Shown in pieces: positions 48,733 to 60,283 of a stretch of 64,000 nucleotides of DNA (its first letter is position 1; the number at the start of each line of letters is the position of its first letter). Source of the stretch: Pinus tabuliformis (taxonomy: Eukaryota > Streptophyta > Pinopsida > Pinales > Pinaceae). Where the stretch lies: assembly GCA_031772625.1 (NCBI GenBank), contig CM062804.1:277344598-277408597 (forward strand). Reading direction: 5' to 3'. The position numbers and the translations under genes are program-made. A model generated the notes under the pieces. That model saw nothing but the letters and a program-made list of their open reading frames with translations. It was not told the origin of the DNA and searched no databases.

Positions 48733-50080
48733 CAAACACTTAAATTTTGGTAATGTTTATATAAACTGTTATATTAAAAATTCGCCCTTTACTGTGAAGA
48801 AACATGGCAATCCATAATTATACTAAAAACAAAATATATGTTTATGTGTTCGAATTTTTTTAATTTTAATTAGTATAGATCTATATGAATCGTGGATCTA
48901 CCATGTTCATAGATAGATCAAATATTTTGATAAACAAACTTCTTTTATAGTGAAAACCTTCAAAAAATGTTTGCGCCCAAGAGATTTAAGCCCTCTCGCG
49001 ATTAAGACACACACATATATATTTCATTATTTAAATTACATTTTTGAATACTCAAATGGATACAATATTTTGAAAATGTATTTGGAGATTTGAATTATAT
49101 AGATTACACAACTTAAATTTTCTTTCTCCACAAATCATTACTATATTTTAGACTAAATTGGTTGTTATATATACTTAAAAATTACCAAAATGTAAAATAG
49201 TAAAACTATTTGAAATATTTTAACAACATATTTTTTTTTCTATTATATGTATATGATATTGAAATATTTTAGACATTAAAACAAGTTATTTATGGAGTCT
49301 CTTATTAATATTATTTTAAATATATATCAATATTAAGTAATTTTATATAGTGAAATATTTTATTTACGGTTCACATTGATCATTTTTATTATTATTAATA
49401 TTTTTTGAATGTCCCATATCAATTTTATATTAATAATTGAATAAATTACACATTTTACTTTTATTAAAAATAAATAAATTATTTTAATTTTTCTAATATA
49501 TACACCCCAGCCCAACCACTTCATACTAAACCCCTCAACGAGGCACATGTTATTCATTCTAATATCCGTGTCACACAAATAATCATACTTTGATTTCTAC
49601 ACTCGTTAATTTCCAGATCATTTGTTTCGTATCTAAACGATCCATGCAAAACCAACTGCAATAGAAATGGAAAACTAATACCTTACATTTGGAAATATCA
49701 AACAGATCGAAGATTTAAATTTGTTGACCTCCCAAATTCAAGTTTTCCATTCACGATTCTGATTTTTCCTTTATTTTGTTTAAAATTATCAACTCACGAT
49801 TCTGATTTTTTCTTTATTTTGTTTAAATTTGGCATCCAATTTTAACGAAGTGCACATGTTAAAGAAAGAACATAAAATTATTTTGTGATCTCTTGTCTTT
49901 TACATTTTAACAAGATGACATTATTTGAAATGGTCAACCCTTTGAAAAAAGTTAAGTTATTTGCAAACAAAATATTAGTATTGTGTTTTCTAGGATTTTA
50001 AAGTAGTTATGATAGGCAATAGTAGCTTGAACTATGTGGAAGATGTAATTTTAAATGAATTATTTGATGCAATTCATAGA
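48733..50080. other. AT-rich spacer
   Basis: Very AT-rich and no gene resemblance. A frame at 49360-49578 on the minus strand is low-complexity. Confidence 0.5.
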
Positions 50081-50939
50081 TTTTTTTTTAAATTGGAATA
50101 TTTTATATTCATTGATAAAAAAATGTTACGTAGTTATCAAGTTCAGACATATAAAAAACCATATATTCCAAATATCAATAAATAAAGAGACACAACAATA
50201 AAACTGCTCTTCAAGATAGCAAAAGACAAAAAGTCATTTTCCAACCATCTGATACATCACCAAGAAGAAAACATGATAATTCAAACTTGGATACTCATAG
50301 CCAATCCCTGAGAGCATTTCCATCATAACATAGCCTCCACTATTCTCCAAATACCATACATCACATAGGAATGAAACAATAATGCATATCCAAAGCACCT
50401 TGTTTGATAAAACTTAACTGAGAAAACTTCGAAGCCATAAGTGTTATCACACAAGAGTTTCCTCTCACATCGAAGGCAAGTCAAAACCACACCAACCATT
50501 AACAACATAACCACATCATAGACAGCATGTGAAAATAAACGTCTGGGGAGAAATGGAGGCCAATAACAATAGTTGTCTACGGTGAAATGGAGGCCAACCT
50601 AGAACCCAAAATAGCATGGTGAAGTGCTAAGATAACATAAATGAACGAGCCAATGATGGGTCTAAAAAATGACTAACATTACACCACCATCTATGAATTG
50701 AAATAAAAGCATGATATTGAAATCATTGCTCGCATTAGCCCTATAGAATATCCCAAGAGGCAATAAAACTACCTCATGCCCAACAAGCCCATATTTGAAC
50801 AAACAAGAACAACACTATGTAAAAAAAATAATGATATTGGGAGAGACCAATTTTCCCCATGAAAGTGCAATTCAAAGACACGCATCATAAGTCATTGCAA
50901 TGAGCATAAGAGACAAAACAAGTTGAAACCACCATGGCG
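50081..50939 (-). other. possible 3' end of an unidentified minus-strand unit
   Basis: Read on the minus strand, this ends in AATATAAAATATTCC followed by an A run (T run at about 50084-50091 on the plus strand), like a polyadenylated transcript end. Frames such as 50514-50323 show no family. The sequence continues on the far side of the 11 kb element at 62197. Confidence 0.3.
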
Positions 50940-52303
50940 AGCCCTGTTAGCACTCCAGGAAACTCTCCTAGGTTGTAAATCGGAGATGCCTGGTAACATG
51001 TAATCTTCAATATTGTTCTCTGAACTATTGGAATAAATGATGGTTCGGATCAAGTTGGATAACCATTTCAGCTCTATTTTTACTCAAGACATGCATGAAC
51101 ACCCCCAATAACACAAGGCTTTAGACTGCAAATGCTCAATAGTTTGTAGATTTAATGGATAGATAGAGAATACTGACAATACCAGCAGATTGCATACATG
51201 AACACATATGAATGGCTAGCTGTAGGAAACAAATGAACTTACTGACTATACTGGAAGATGTATATATAATAACACATATAAATGGCTAGCTACAAGCAGC
51301 AAAGAAGCTTGCAAATCTAATATATCAAAGCAGCGATAAGATGGCAGTTCTCTGGCCTTAAACACGGAGAAAACATGAACGAATTGTTTAGGTGCAAGCA
51401 TAGAACAGAAGAGAAATGAACCTTGAACATATAATGGCAAAAGAAGCTTGTATTACTAAAGAATGCAGATGAGAAGCTTGAAGAAACAGAGGAGGAATAA
51501 TCTCCAAAGGTTGAACCCTTGTTACATCTAGTTTTTCGCCTTTTATAGGTCGTTTACAATGGTCTTGAGCCTTTTGAGGCTTTAGGTGTCTTAATCTATC
51601 CCTCTATCTTGTTTAACCGTTTGATTCCTTCAATAGGCCACATGACTCGGTGGTTTTCCTCTTCTGACAAAGGAATAACCATATTCAGATATTTTGGGTA
51701 GCTTGCTGTGATGCCTGGGAGCTCTCTCGTGCTAGAGATGCCCATAATGTTTGTTAAGATGGCTGTTGCGCTGGCAGGACCGTCAATGCTCCATGATCTC
51801 GTTTGATTCGGGTTGCAGCGTGTTGTAGCCCCTCTCTTTCCCTTTTCGGGATCTGTCCGCCGGCTGCTGTATCCCGGCCGAATCCCTCTTCTGGCATGTA
51901 AACATTTCTGCACAATGCTTCTAAGGATGGTTGGCCCCCTGATCTTGAAAATGGGGTGGCTGCTGGGCCTATGAAATCCTTGCAACAATCCCTTTCAAAT
52001 GATAATCATGAATATTTTCTTTTTCATACATAAAAAGCTGCAACTGTGTAAATCTCGCCCTTCACTGTTCTTTTCAGACCTCAAAATTCATTAAACATGG
52101 CCTATTCTCTCATTAGTTCTGTCCTTGGGTCGCTGTCATCTATCGCAGCCGGCGTAGTTCCCTTGTACCCCTTGTATCTTGAAATACTTAAAAACACGGG
52201 AAATACATGAAAATTGGCCTCCCTCCGGACTTCAAATATTATGGATTTCATTCCCCAAACCTTTTTGGGTCCGGGACTCATCGTAATCGGCTTTACCATC
52301 TAT

Positions 52304-52311
52304 ATAGAGGC
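52304..52311. other. hAT target-site duplication ATAGAGGC (left)
   Basis: Repeated exactly at 53529-53536. The uninterrupted right LTR has a single ATAGAGGC at about 61643-61650. Confidence 0.92.
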
Positions 52312-53528
52312 CAAGGATAATTTTAGGGGCGAATGTTCGCCCTTTGGCGAAATTAAGGGGTTTTAAATTTTTAGTGGGCGAATATTTTGTATCATAGTAC
52401 ATTTTTACAAATCACCTCAAATAGCCCACCTTATTTTAAGGGAGATGGTAAAAAAGGTAAATTTAGCCCTTGAAATTAGGACTTACAACCTTCCATTCGC
52501 CCATTTTCAAGAATAGGTTTTATTTAAGTGAATCCATTCGCCCATTTTCAAGAATAGGTTTTATTTAAGTGAATCCTATGGGCCAAATACCATATTTATA
52601 AAAGAGGTATGGTAAATTAATAAAAGTATAAATAAATGAGAGGTATGGTAAATAAATAAAACATTTTTTATATTTACTCCATAAGTCACCTTATATACAT
52701 GTAAGGGTGTAAACAAATAAAAATATAAGTAAAGTGGAGGGATGGTAAATAAATAAAACGTCTTTTTATACTTACTCAAAAGGTATGGTAAATAAATAAA
52801 AATATAAATAAACTAGATGTATCATAAATAAATAAAACCTCTTTTTATATTTAGTCCATAACCCTCGTTCTATTTATGAAGGCTCAAGGAAGAGGTTTTA
52901 TTTAAGTGAATCCTATGGGCCAAATACCATATTTGTAAAAGAGGTATAGTAAATTAATAAAAATATAAATAAACGAGAGGTATGGTAAACAAATAAAACA
53001 TTTTTTTATATTTACTCCATAAGTCACCTTATATTTACGAACACTCAAAAAATGGGTTATATTTAGGTGAAACCTATGGCCAAAATACTATGGGACAAAT
53101 ACCATGGACTAGATTGTTATTAATACCATGCAAAAAACCATTATTAACCGTAATATTAGAATTAATAAAAATAAAAATGGCACATGGTATTGACCCATGG
53201 TATTCACCAAAATGGCACATGGTATTGACCCATGGTATTCACCTGGAATGTAGCCTATTTAAATGGGGGAATTAAACCAGCATGTAGCCTATGCTAAGAT
53301 TCACTAGGACTTTACAAAGTTTTATTATTTAGTGAAAGACTCGCCAAGATCTTACAAGATTTTATAATTGAGTAAAATATTCGCCATGCCTGGTGAGAGA
53401 TTCGCCAAAAAATTATATATACATATTATATTATTGATAAAATCGCCTTCCATTTTTCCTATATACCATGGAGATTCGCCCATTTATTATATTTATAAAT
53501 TTAGGGGGGGTTCTTAAAATTTTCCCTG
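52312..53528. mobile_element. non-autonomous hAT-type DNA transposon, 1217 bp
   Basis: It lies between two exact copies of the 8-base target ATAGAGGC. The left end reads CAAGGATAATTTTAGGGG and the reverse complement of the right end reads CAGGGAAAATTTTAAGAA, an imperfect terminal inverted repeat with the CAGGG-like start typical of hAT elements. The inside is AT-rich and built of local repeats, with no transposase frame. It would need a hAT transposase in trans. Comparison with the other LTR shows the empty site precisely. Confidence 0.9.
52490..53040. repeat. internal repeats of the hAT element
   Basis: CATTCGCCCATTTTCAAGAA and the next 25 bases occur twice in tandem (52494, 52535). GAGGTATGGTAAATAAATAA-type units recur at least five times to 53000. 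A 33-base unit with TGGCACATGGTATTGACCCA is duplicated further on, at about 53175-53240. Confidence 0.85.
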
Positions 53529-54333
53529 ATAGAGGCCCTGCTCCTTCGCAATATTCCAATGCGATCTGATTGCAATCGCATATCGCTCCAGCCAACAATC
53601 TTCATATAACACAGCATATGTTCCTGCCGATTGCAAACTTGCGATGCGATGTGGGCCCCCCGACCCTTGGTAATGTCTTGCTGCGATGTAACGATGCAAT
53701 CCAATTGCAATCGCTGATCGCTCAACACCGGGGCTTTGTAGATTATGCTCTCCATCGCCGCGATTGCTGATGTGACTTGTTGATTCACTGTCCCTTTAGC
53801 TTGGCCGATTGCGATTTAGCTAGTTAGATCTAGGCCGTTGATCAGCTAGATCTAACGGCAGTTGTGCGTTGCTCTATTTGCACCTACAATATTATGTTTT
53901 TTCATTGTTTTGGAGTATTTTAGCCTCTTGATAGCATCCTTCCGCCCTTCTGAGGGCTTTTGGCATATGATTGTTTTCGGTCTTGGGAGGACATTAATCC
54001 ACTCTTGAAGACTTCAGAAATGTTTTGGGTCTGTTTTTTGGGCCAAATGCCAACAAGGCTAACACTGGCTCCTTCTGGGGATGAAATCCTCCATGTGAGG
54101 CTTCAAGGATCTCAGAGCAATGCCTTTCTTGTAAAACAAAATTAAATCTTCCCTTGTTGTTCCATTGGGCATGGAGTCTATTTAGCATAAACATAAAAAC
54201 TGAAAGAAAAACATATGTACAATAATAAGGTTTTAAGGCCTTAAATGAAATAGAGTTTCAGGAACTGCCCATTTACCAGGCTACCCAAAGTGTCTCCTCC
54301 CTCCAGATTGTGCAGGACGAATGTATTGTTGTG

Positions 54334-55390
54334 CTAAACTTGAGCAATGACAAAAGGACCTATCCATAAGGAGTCGAACTTGCCATGGTTACCTTTCTTT
54401 TCCTTCAATTCATCCCATTTGAGCACCCAATCACCAACTCTGAAATTGTCCACTTTTGCCTTCCTGTCAAAGGTTTCTTTGATTTTCTTCTGATGGACCT
54501 GTGACTTCTCAACTAGCTGCTCTCTGATTTGTTGTAATTCAACTAGGTTATTCATTCTTCTTACTAATTCATTCTCTTCATCTTGTTCTTCTTGCAATAA
54601 CTTATCCACGGGGAGGATTAGCTGGATAGGGAAAATAGAATCAGTGACATAAACCAGTTTAAATGGAGAGTTCTCTATGGAATTTTTGATGGAAACTCTG
54701 TCAGCCCATAGTGCAAACTTCAACTTGGAATCCCAGCTCTTTTTTTTGTCTTCTAACAGTTTTTTGATTATCCTTACCAAACTCTTGTTAGATGATTTTG
54801 CCAGGCCATTGCCCTGAGGATAATATGGGGTAGAATGCACCACTTGAATTGCCATGGATTCAGCCATGTCCATCAATTCTTTTGCCTTAAAAGCTGTTGC
54901 ATTATTAGTGACTAGTTTGGTTGGGCAACCAAATCTAGAGAAAATATTCTCCTTCAAGAACTTTATGACAACTTGATGATTGGCATTCTTAGTGGGTATA
55001 GCCTCAATCCACTTGGTGAAATAATCAGTGGCTACTAAGATCCATTTGTGTTGGCCACTAGAATGTGGGTTAATCTCACCTATAAAGTCCAAGCCCCATT
55101 GTTGGAAGGGACCATTGACATGTATTGGCTTCAAAGGTAGAGATTTTCGCTGTTGTCTCCCTGCAAACCTCTGGAACTTGTCACAAGCTTTTACAAAGAA
55201 AAACACATCAGAGAACAACGTAGGCCAATAATACCCAGCCCTTAAGATTTTTTGAGTTGTGGTTCTCCAATAATGATGCCCACCATAGATGCTAGAATGG
55301 AACTAGTGTATGACCTCTACAGATTGTTCTTTATCTAGACACCTCAAGAGAATTCCTGATGGGTCTTTCCAGTAAAGCATATTTTTGTCA
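54334..55390 (-). pseudogene. Tat-like element integrase, catalytic residues substituted
   Basis: The zinc-finger end (about 55330-55200, broken by stops) leads into LDFIGEINPH with the first aspartate. The second catalytic position reads VTNNATAF, where the family has VTDNATAF, and the third reads GNGLAKSSNKSL, where it has AESSNKSL. Asp to Asn and Glu to Lys are both G-to-A changes on the coding strand. The C-terminus keeps NFRVGDWVLKWDE and GKFDSLWIGPFVI. A 294-codon stretch stays open despite this. Confidence 0.9.
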
Positions 55391-57180
55391 ATGTAGAATT
55401 TGGCTTATCTGAGTACAAACTTGACTTGGACTAAGCCCTGGAGGAACTTCCAGCTTCTGCAAGAAATGAACTATGCTGGAATACCATTCGCATGTGGCTA
55501 GATTTTCAGCCAACTGCTGGTTCTGCTTTTGCTCTTCTGATTCTCCTTTTTCTTGCTCATCATCTGAATTTAGACCTATGCAATTTATGTCTAACAAGCT
55601 GTAATTTTCTTTGGCCATGAGCTTAGCCAAGCCTTGGCCTTTGACAAGCTTAGTGGGCTTCACCTATATGTCAAATTATATGAATTTTGCAATCCATTTC
55701 GCCCTCTTTCCATCAATATCTGGCTGAGTTAAGACATATTTTACTGAGGCTGAGGGCACATATGCAATTACTTTGGAATGCAGAATATAAATCTTGAATT
55801 ATTTCAAATATTTTATGAGAGCATAAGCTTGCTTCTCAATAAGGTCATACTTAGTTCAACATCCCTTAGAGTTTTGCTGAAAAAGGCCACAGGGTGCTCT
55901 ATGCCTTCATCATTTTTCTGCAACAAAACTACTGCCAGTGTATCATAAGAGGCAAACGAGAAGATACAAAACTCCTTAGTGTAATCTGCGCTAATTAGAG
56001 CGGGAGCCTCCATGATAGCTTGCTTGATGGCTTGAAAAGAGCTTCTTGAAGTAGCTTTCCATTTTATCTTCGATCCTTTCTTTAGCATGGAAGTGATGTG
56101 TTTTACTAACTCTGCAAAGTTTGGAATGAACCTCCTTACAAAGTTTATCTTACCCAGGAAGGATTGGATGCCCCTTTTCGACCTTGGGATGGACAAGGTC
56201 TGAATGGCTTGAACCCTTGTTGGATCAATCTTCACACCTTCAGCAAAAACAATATTTCCCAGAAGTTTACCTTCTTTTAGAGCGAACTGTGACTTCTTTG
56301 GGTTTATCGAGATTCTGAACTGTCTGCACTTTAGGAATATCTTTTTCAAATGTTGTAAATGGTCTTTGTGGCTATTGGGGAAGATTGTTATATCATCAAG
56401 ATAAATAAGGAAAAACTTGTCCTTCTCTCCCACGAAGGCTATGTCCATGGACCTTTGAAATGTGGCCCCAACATTCATCAATCCGAAAGGCATCTTGGAG
56501 TGCATGAAAGTACCCCATGGAGTAGTGAAGGCGGTCTTTTCCTGATCTTCAGGATGTACAACAATCTGATTGTAACCTGAAAATCCATCCAAGAAAGACA
56601 TGTCACTAGCCCATGAAACCTTTTGCAGCAAGTGTTCCATCTTGGGCAGGGGATAGTTATCTTTTTTAGAGCACTTGTTCAGATTTCGGAAGTCGACACA
56701 AAGCCTGATTTTCCACTTTTCTTCCTTACGACCACAAGGTTGGCTATCCACTTCAAATACCTTAGGGGAATTATGATTTTGGCATCCAACAACTTCTTGA
56801 TTTCTTTCTCTATCAAAGGCAGTAAGAGAGGGCTGACAGGTCTTAATTTCTGCTTAAAAGGGGTCGTGTTCTTTTCCAGTGGGATCCTACGCTGGATAAT
56901 GTCTGGGTCATAGGTTTTAAGATTGCTGTATTCCCAGGAAAAAATATCAGTGAATTGGTTCATGAGGGTGCAATACATGGAATTCTGGGTAGAAGACAAA
57001 TGAGTGGACAGATTGATGAATTTTGGATGGGCTAGGCTCCCTATATTATGTTTACGGATAGCAGATTCATTCTTTGTTTTGGTCAGCTTGTAGGGCACGT
57101 CATTATGATCGAAAAGCTTCTCTAGAGGCACCAATCCCTTTGGTATGTGATTATTGGGCAGCTGGACGATGTTTTCTTAG
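55391..57180 (-). pseudogene. Tat-like element reverse transcriptase and RNase H
   Basis: From 57134 leftwards: IPKGLVPLEKLFDHNDVPYK, DAKIIIPLRYLKW, a frameshift near 56710, CVDFRNLNKCSKKDNYPLP, PWGTFMHSKMPFGLMN, the catalytic IYLDD, and GKINFVRRFIPN. Then RNase H runs with FCIFSFASYDTLAVVLLQ and KTLRDVEL, a frame break near 55815, and KPTKLVKGQGLAKLMA. The domain signatures are typical of plant Tat-type elements. Several stops lie near 55800 and 55660. Confidence 0.9.
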
Positions 57181-57394
57181 CCGATTTCACTTTTTAGCTT
57201 GGACTGGCCCAATTCTTCCATGTTTTGATTTTCTTGGTCGATGTGCGTTTCAGCAAATTCGTCAACGACTTGTAAGAACCCGTTAATTTCCTCATCATCT
57301 TCAAAAACTCTCCAATATTTGACATTGTCTGGCAGGGATGATCTATATTTTACCTAAACTTCATATGTCAATTTAGGAGGCAAAGGAGGAACAA

Positions 57395-57950
57395 ACATGC
57401 TAGCAGAAACAACAAGGGAGTCGGCAAGCTAGTTCTTCATTCTTGGGATATAAGAAATGCTGAAATCTTTGAAAGAATCTTTGAGCCTCCACACCTCATC
57501 CCTGTATGCTTTCAACCTTGGATGCTTTTCTTGGAACATTCTATTTACTTGCTGAATGATGAGGAGGTATGCATCCCCAAACACTTGCAGGCCTTTGATA
57601 CCCATTTCTTTAGCAGCGCTTAAGCCCACGATCAAAGCTTCATACTTTGCTATGTTGTTTGTGACCTAAAATGTTAATTTGAAAGAAAGATGAATGTATT
57701 CCTGTGTTGGAGACACAAGGACTACGCCTGCCCCTGTAGTTTCTTTGGAACAAGCCCCATCAAAGAACATATCCCAAATCTGTGGGCTTCCATCCTCTGC
57801 GATCTGGTGGACTGGTTTCTTGAGCTACGTGGAGGCCAACTTAGATTCTTTGATGTGATGAATACATGCTCCAAAATCAAAATCCACATCATAGATGGGA
57901 TGATTCTTAGGGTTCTTCTCATCATTGATGATATAGGCCAATTGTCTCTC
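57395..57950 (-). pseudogene. extra RNase H domain located before the reverse transcriptase
   Basis: The same frame as the following reverse transcriptase reads IWDMFFDGACSKETTGAGVV (first aspartate), NNIAKYEALIVGL (glutamate), LQVFGDAYLLIIQQV (aspartate), then KHPRLKAYRDEV and YIPRMKN-LAD (final aspartate). All four catalytic positions of an RNase H fold are therefore visible. Stops interrupt it at about 57666, 57428 and upstream at about 57828. It lies between the protease at 58.26 kb and reverse transcriptase, not after RNase H or integrase. It is the archaeal-type second RNase H of Tat elements by its pattern. Confidence 0.82.
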
Positions 57951-58199
57951 TCTGTAAAATCTCTTGCTTTCACCTCCAAAAACTGGGACAGTAGAATAAG
58001 ATAGATCATTTTGTAATGATCCACCTAGTCTCTTGATCCATCCTCTTCAAAGTAACATGCAAAACTTTGGTGGTACATCTACTACCACAATATCCATCAT
58101 CATGCTTTTCATGGGTAGCTAAGACAAAGTGATGGCTAGGTCCTTGATTAATCCTAGACACTTCACTTTTCTAGAGTCAAAAGAGAATAGGTCATGATA

Positions 58200-58325
58200 A
58201 GGCTTGGTAATGTCTAGACCCAGCTCACCATAACAGCCTTGGGCATTAGGTTATGGCTAGCTCCAGTGTCCAAAAGGTAGTTGATGAGGATTTTATCATG
58301 AATGTTCAGAGAGACATAGAATTAT
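58200..58325 (-). pseudogene. Tat-like element aspartic protease active-site remnant
   Basis: NIHDKILINYLLDTGASHNL, then MPKAVM, reads on the minus strand around 58306-58235, with the DTGA active-site triad. A stop follows shortly after. It connects gag to the RNase H/reverse transcriptase region. Confidence 0.8.
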
Positions 58326-60116
58326 GGGGAGTTGTCCTCACAGTTCTCAATCATTGGGCTGAGGATAATGGCTGGCTTGTCATCTTGCAGATTTACAAAA
58401 TCATTTGAGGCTTGGATGGCTTTAGGCTCAAGGGCTTCGAGGATGGATCTTTTGAAGGAATCACTTTTCACTAGTTCAACCAGAGGCATAGGTATTCTTA
58501 GCTTTTGAATTTCTGATTGAAAACTGAAAGGGGAAGGAGACTTGTCAAGGCCTCTTACCTCATGAGCTGGAGCTTTGAGGATGATAGGATCAACTACCGG
58601 TTGTTTTTGCTTATTAGCTTGCGGTACTGCAGGGTTAGCATCTCCTTGTATAGGAGTTTCCTTGGCATTATTCATCTTCGACTGTAGATTATATCTGCGC
58701 TGATCATCGGCTTGCAGAACAGCTTCATCATTCCATTCCTGGCTGATCTGGTCATTGTATAATGACTTTTCATATGCAGCCGCGGTCAAAAAGGAAGCAT
58801 TGCCTTTGTCTTGTAGACAATGAATCTCATCATCTTCTTCGAACTGCTCTTCTTCCTTGACTGTATTCTGGAAAGGAGCCTTCACCCTTTGGTCTTCATT
58901 TGTATTTTTGTTTCTTTGCAAAATCTACAACTACTATAGCCCTTCTATATGGATTTGGATTCCTAGGAGCAAAGGTATTGGGAACTCTCCCTTTCGCAGG
59001 ATGCTGTTCAACCTTTAATTTGGAAATTTCAGATGCTAATGACTTGATCATTTTGGTCATTTTATCCATCTTAAGATCAGAGGATGACGAAGACTCGCCC
59101 CTCTGTCTTCTTTTATTAGCATTTCCCTTAAGTTTTTCTGTAGCCATGATGTTTGATTCTACTTCCAAGGCTGCATCCTGCATGTCAGCTAGAGTAGCAC
59201 ATCGCCTCTCTCTCAACAGTAGGCAGAAGTTAGAGTCAAAAGCATTAGCATAGGTGAGTTTAGCAGAGGTAGTAGTGGGTTTTACTTCAGCTGGTATCTT
59301 GTTGTACATGCGGTTAAATCTCTTATTAAAATCGAACAACAGTTCACCATTTTCTCTCTTCAAGTTCCCAAACTCAGTGTGGTAGTAGAGGAGATCCTTC
59401 TTATCCCCCCAATGTTTTAGGAATGCATCATCTAAAGCTTCAATATCTGCTATAGATCTTGGGGCTTGTTCTCTGAACCATTTTCTAGCCTCCCCATCTA
59501 GGCTTTGGACAAAGACTCTCATCCACACATCATCTTCACTAATGTCCAGATTATCAGCATGGCTATAAAATGACTCGAGGTGTTCTTCAACAGTAGCACC
59601 TTCAGTCCCAGTGAACTTAGGCATATACTTCTAATATTCTCCCATGGGCATATCATTCAAAGGAGTGGGCAGTATTAGAGGTCCATACCTAGCAGCTATG
59701 ATTCTTTCCATTTTGGTAGGTTCTTGTGGACCTGCCATAGCTGTAGTGGCTAAAAGAGTACTAGCAGTCTGAATGATAGAGTGTTGAGGAGCAACAGACA
59801 GGACTAAAGGAGTATGATGGATAGGAGGTGAGGTTTCCTTTGGGCTTAATGAAAAAGGATAACCTAAAGAATAAGGAGCTTTATGAATTTATGAGAGTTT
59901 TTCTTCACTGCTAGTATTTGAATATGTACTCTCAACATGTATTTGTTCTATTGCAGGATTTTCTTGAAAAGATATAGAAAATTGTTTAGGTTTACCTGAA
60001 CCTGATGCTCCTTTCTGCAATGTCTTTCTTACTTTCAAGGTCCTTCCAGGGTCAGGTATTGGATTAGCTTGTGATTTCTGAGGATTTCTCTGAGTGTGCC
60101 TCACAAACTGAGCCAA
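58322..60116 (-). pseudogene. Tat-like element gag
   Basis: An N-terminal frame starts MAQFVRHTQRNPQKSQ (60116). After a few stops the gag domain (59624-58896) reads MPKFTGTEGATVEEHLESF, SLDGEARKWFREQAP and NGELLFDFNKRFNRMYNKIP. A basic Lys/Arg- and Ser-rich tail follows, and a second charged frame (58921-58322) ends just before the protease. I did not see a clear zinc knuckle. Confidence 0.85.
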
Positions 60117-60261
60117 AATTATGAAGTGGAGTCACCAAGAGGTTCAGCCTCCAGTAGAGTTTCCAGATAGATGATTACAACCAAAAATGTGCCCAGACTT
60201 TTTCTATCATCAAAGTTGGGTTTGTGTCGTTTCCCAGGGAAGCTGAGCTTTAGTTTCCTCT

Positions 60262-60279
60262 CCCCGACAATGGCGCCAA
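60262..60279 (-). other. primer-binding site, tRNA-Asp type
   Basis: The reverse complement reads TGGCGCCATTGTCGGGGA, two transitions from the plant tRNA-Asp complement, a few bases inside the right LTR. Confidence 0.9.
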
Positions 60280-60283
60280 TTAA

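Larger units (their letters stand above)
50945..54064 (-). repeat. LTR (left, 3' LTR) containing the hAT insertion
   Basis: Matches 60284-62191 outside 52312-53536. It includes a cluster of GATTGCAATCGC-like phrases at about 53560-53830. Confidence 0.92.

Noticed and set aside
50323..50514. small minus-strand membrane protein
   Set aside because: There is no start context, homology or neighbouring gene support. It sits in what may be a transcript's 3' untranslated part.
52490..53250. CRISPR-like repeat array
   Set aside because: The repeats are adjacent and degenerate without unique spacers of constant length, inside a hAT transposon.
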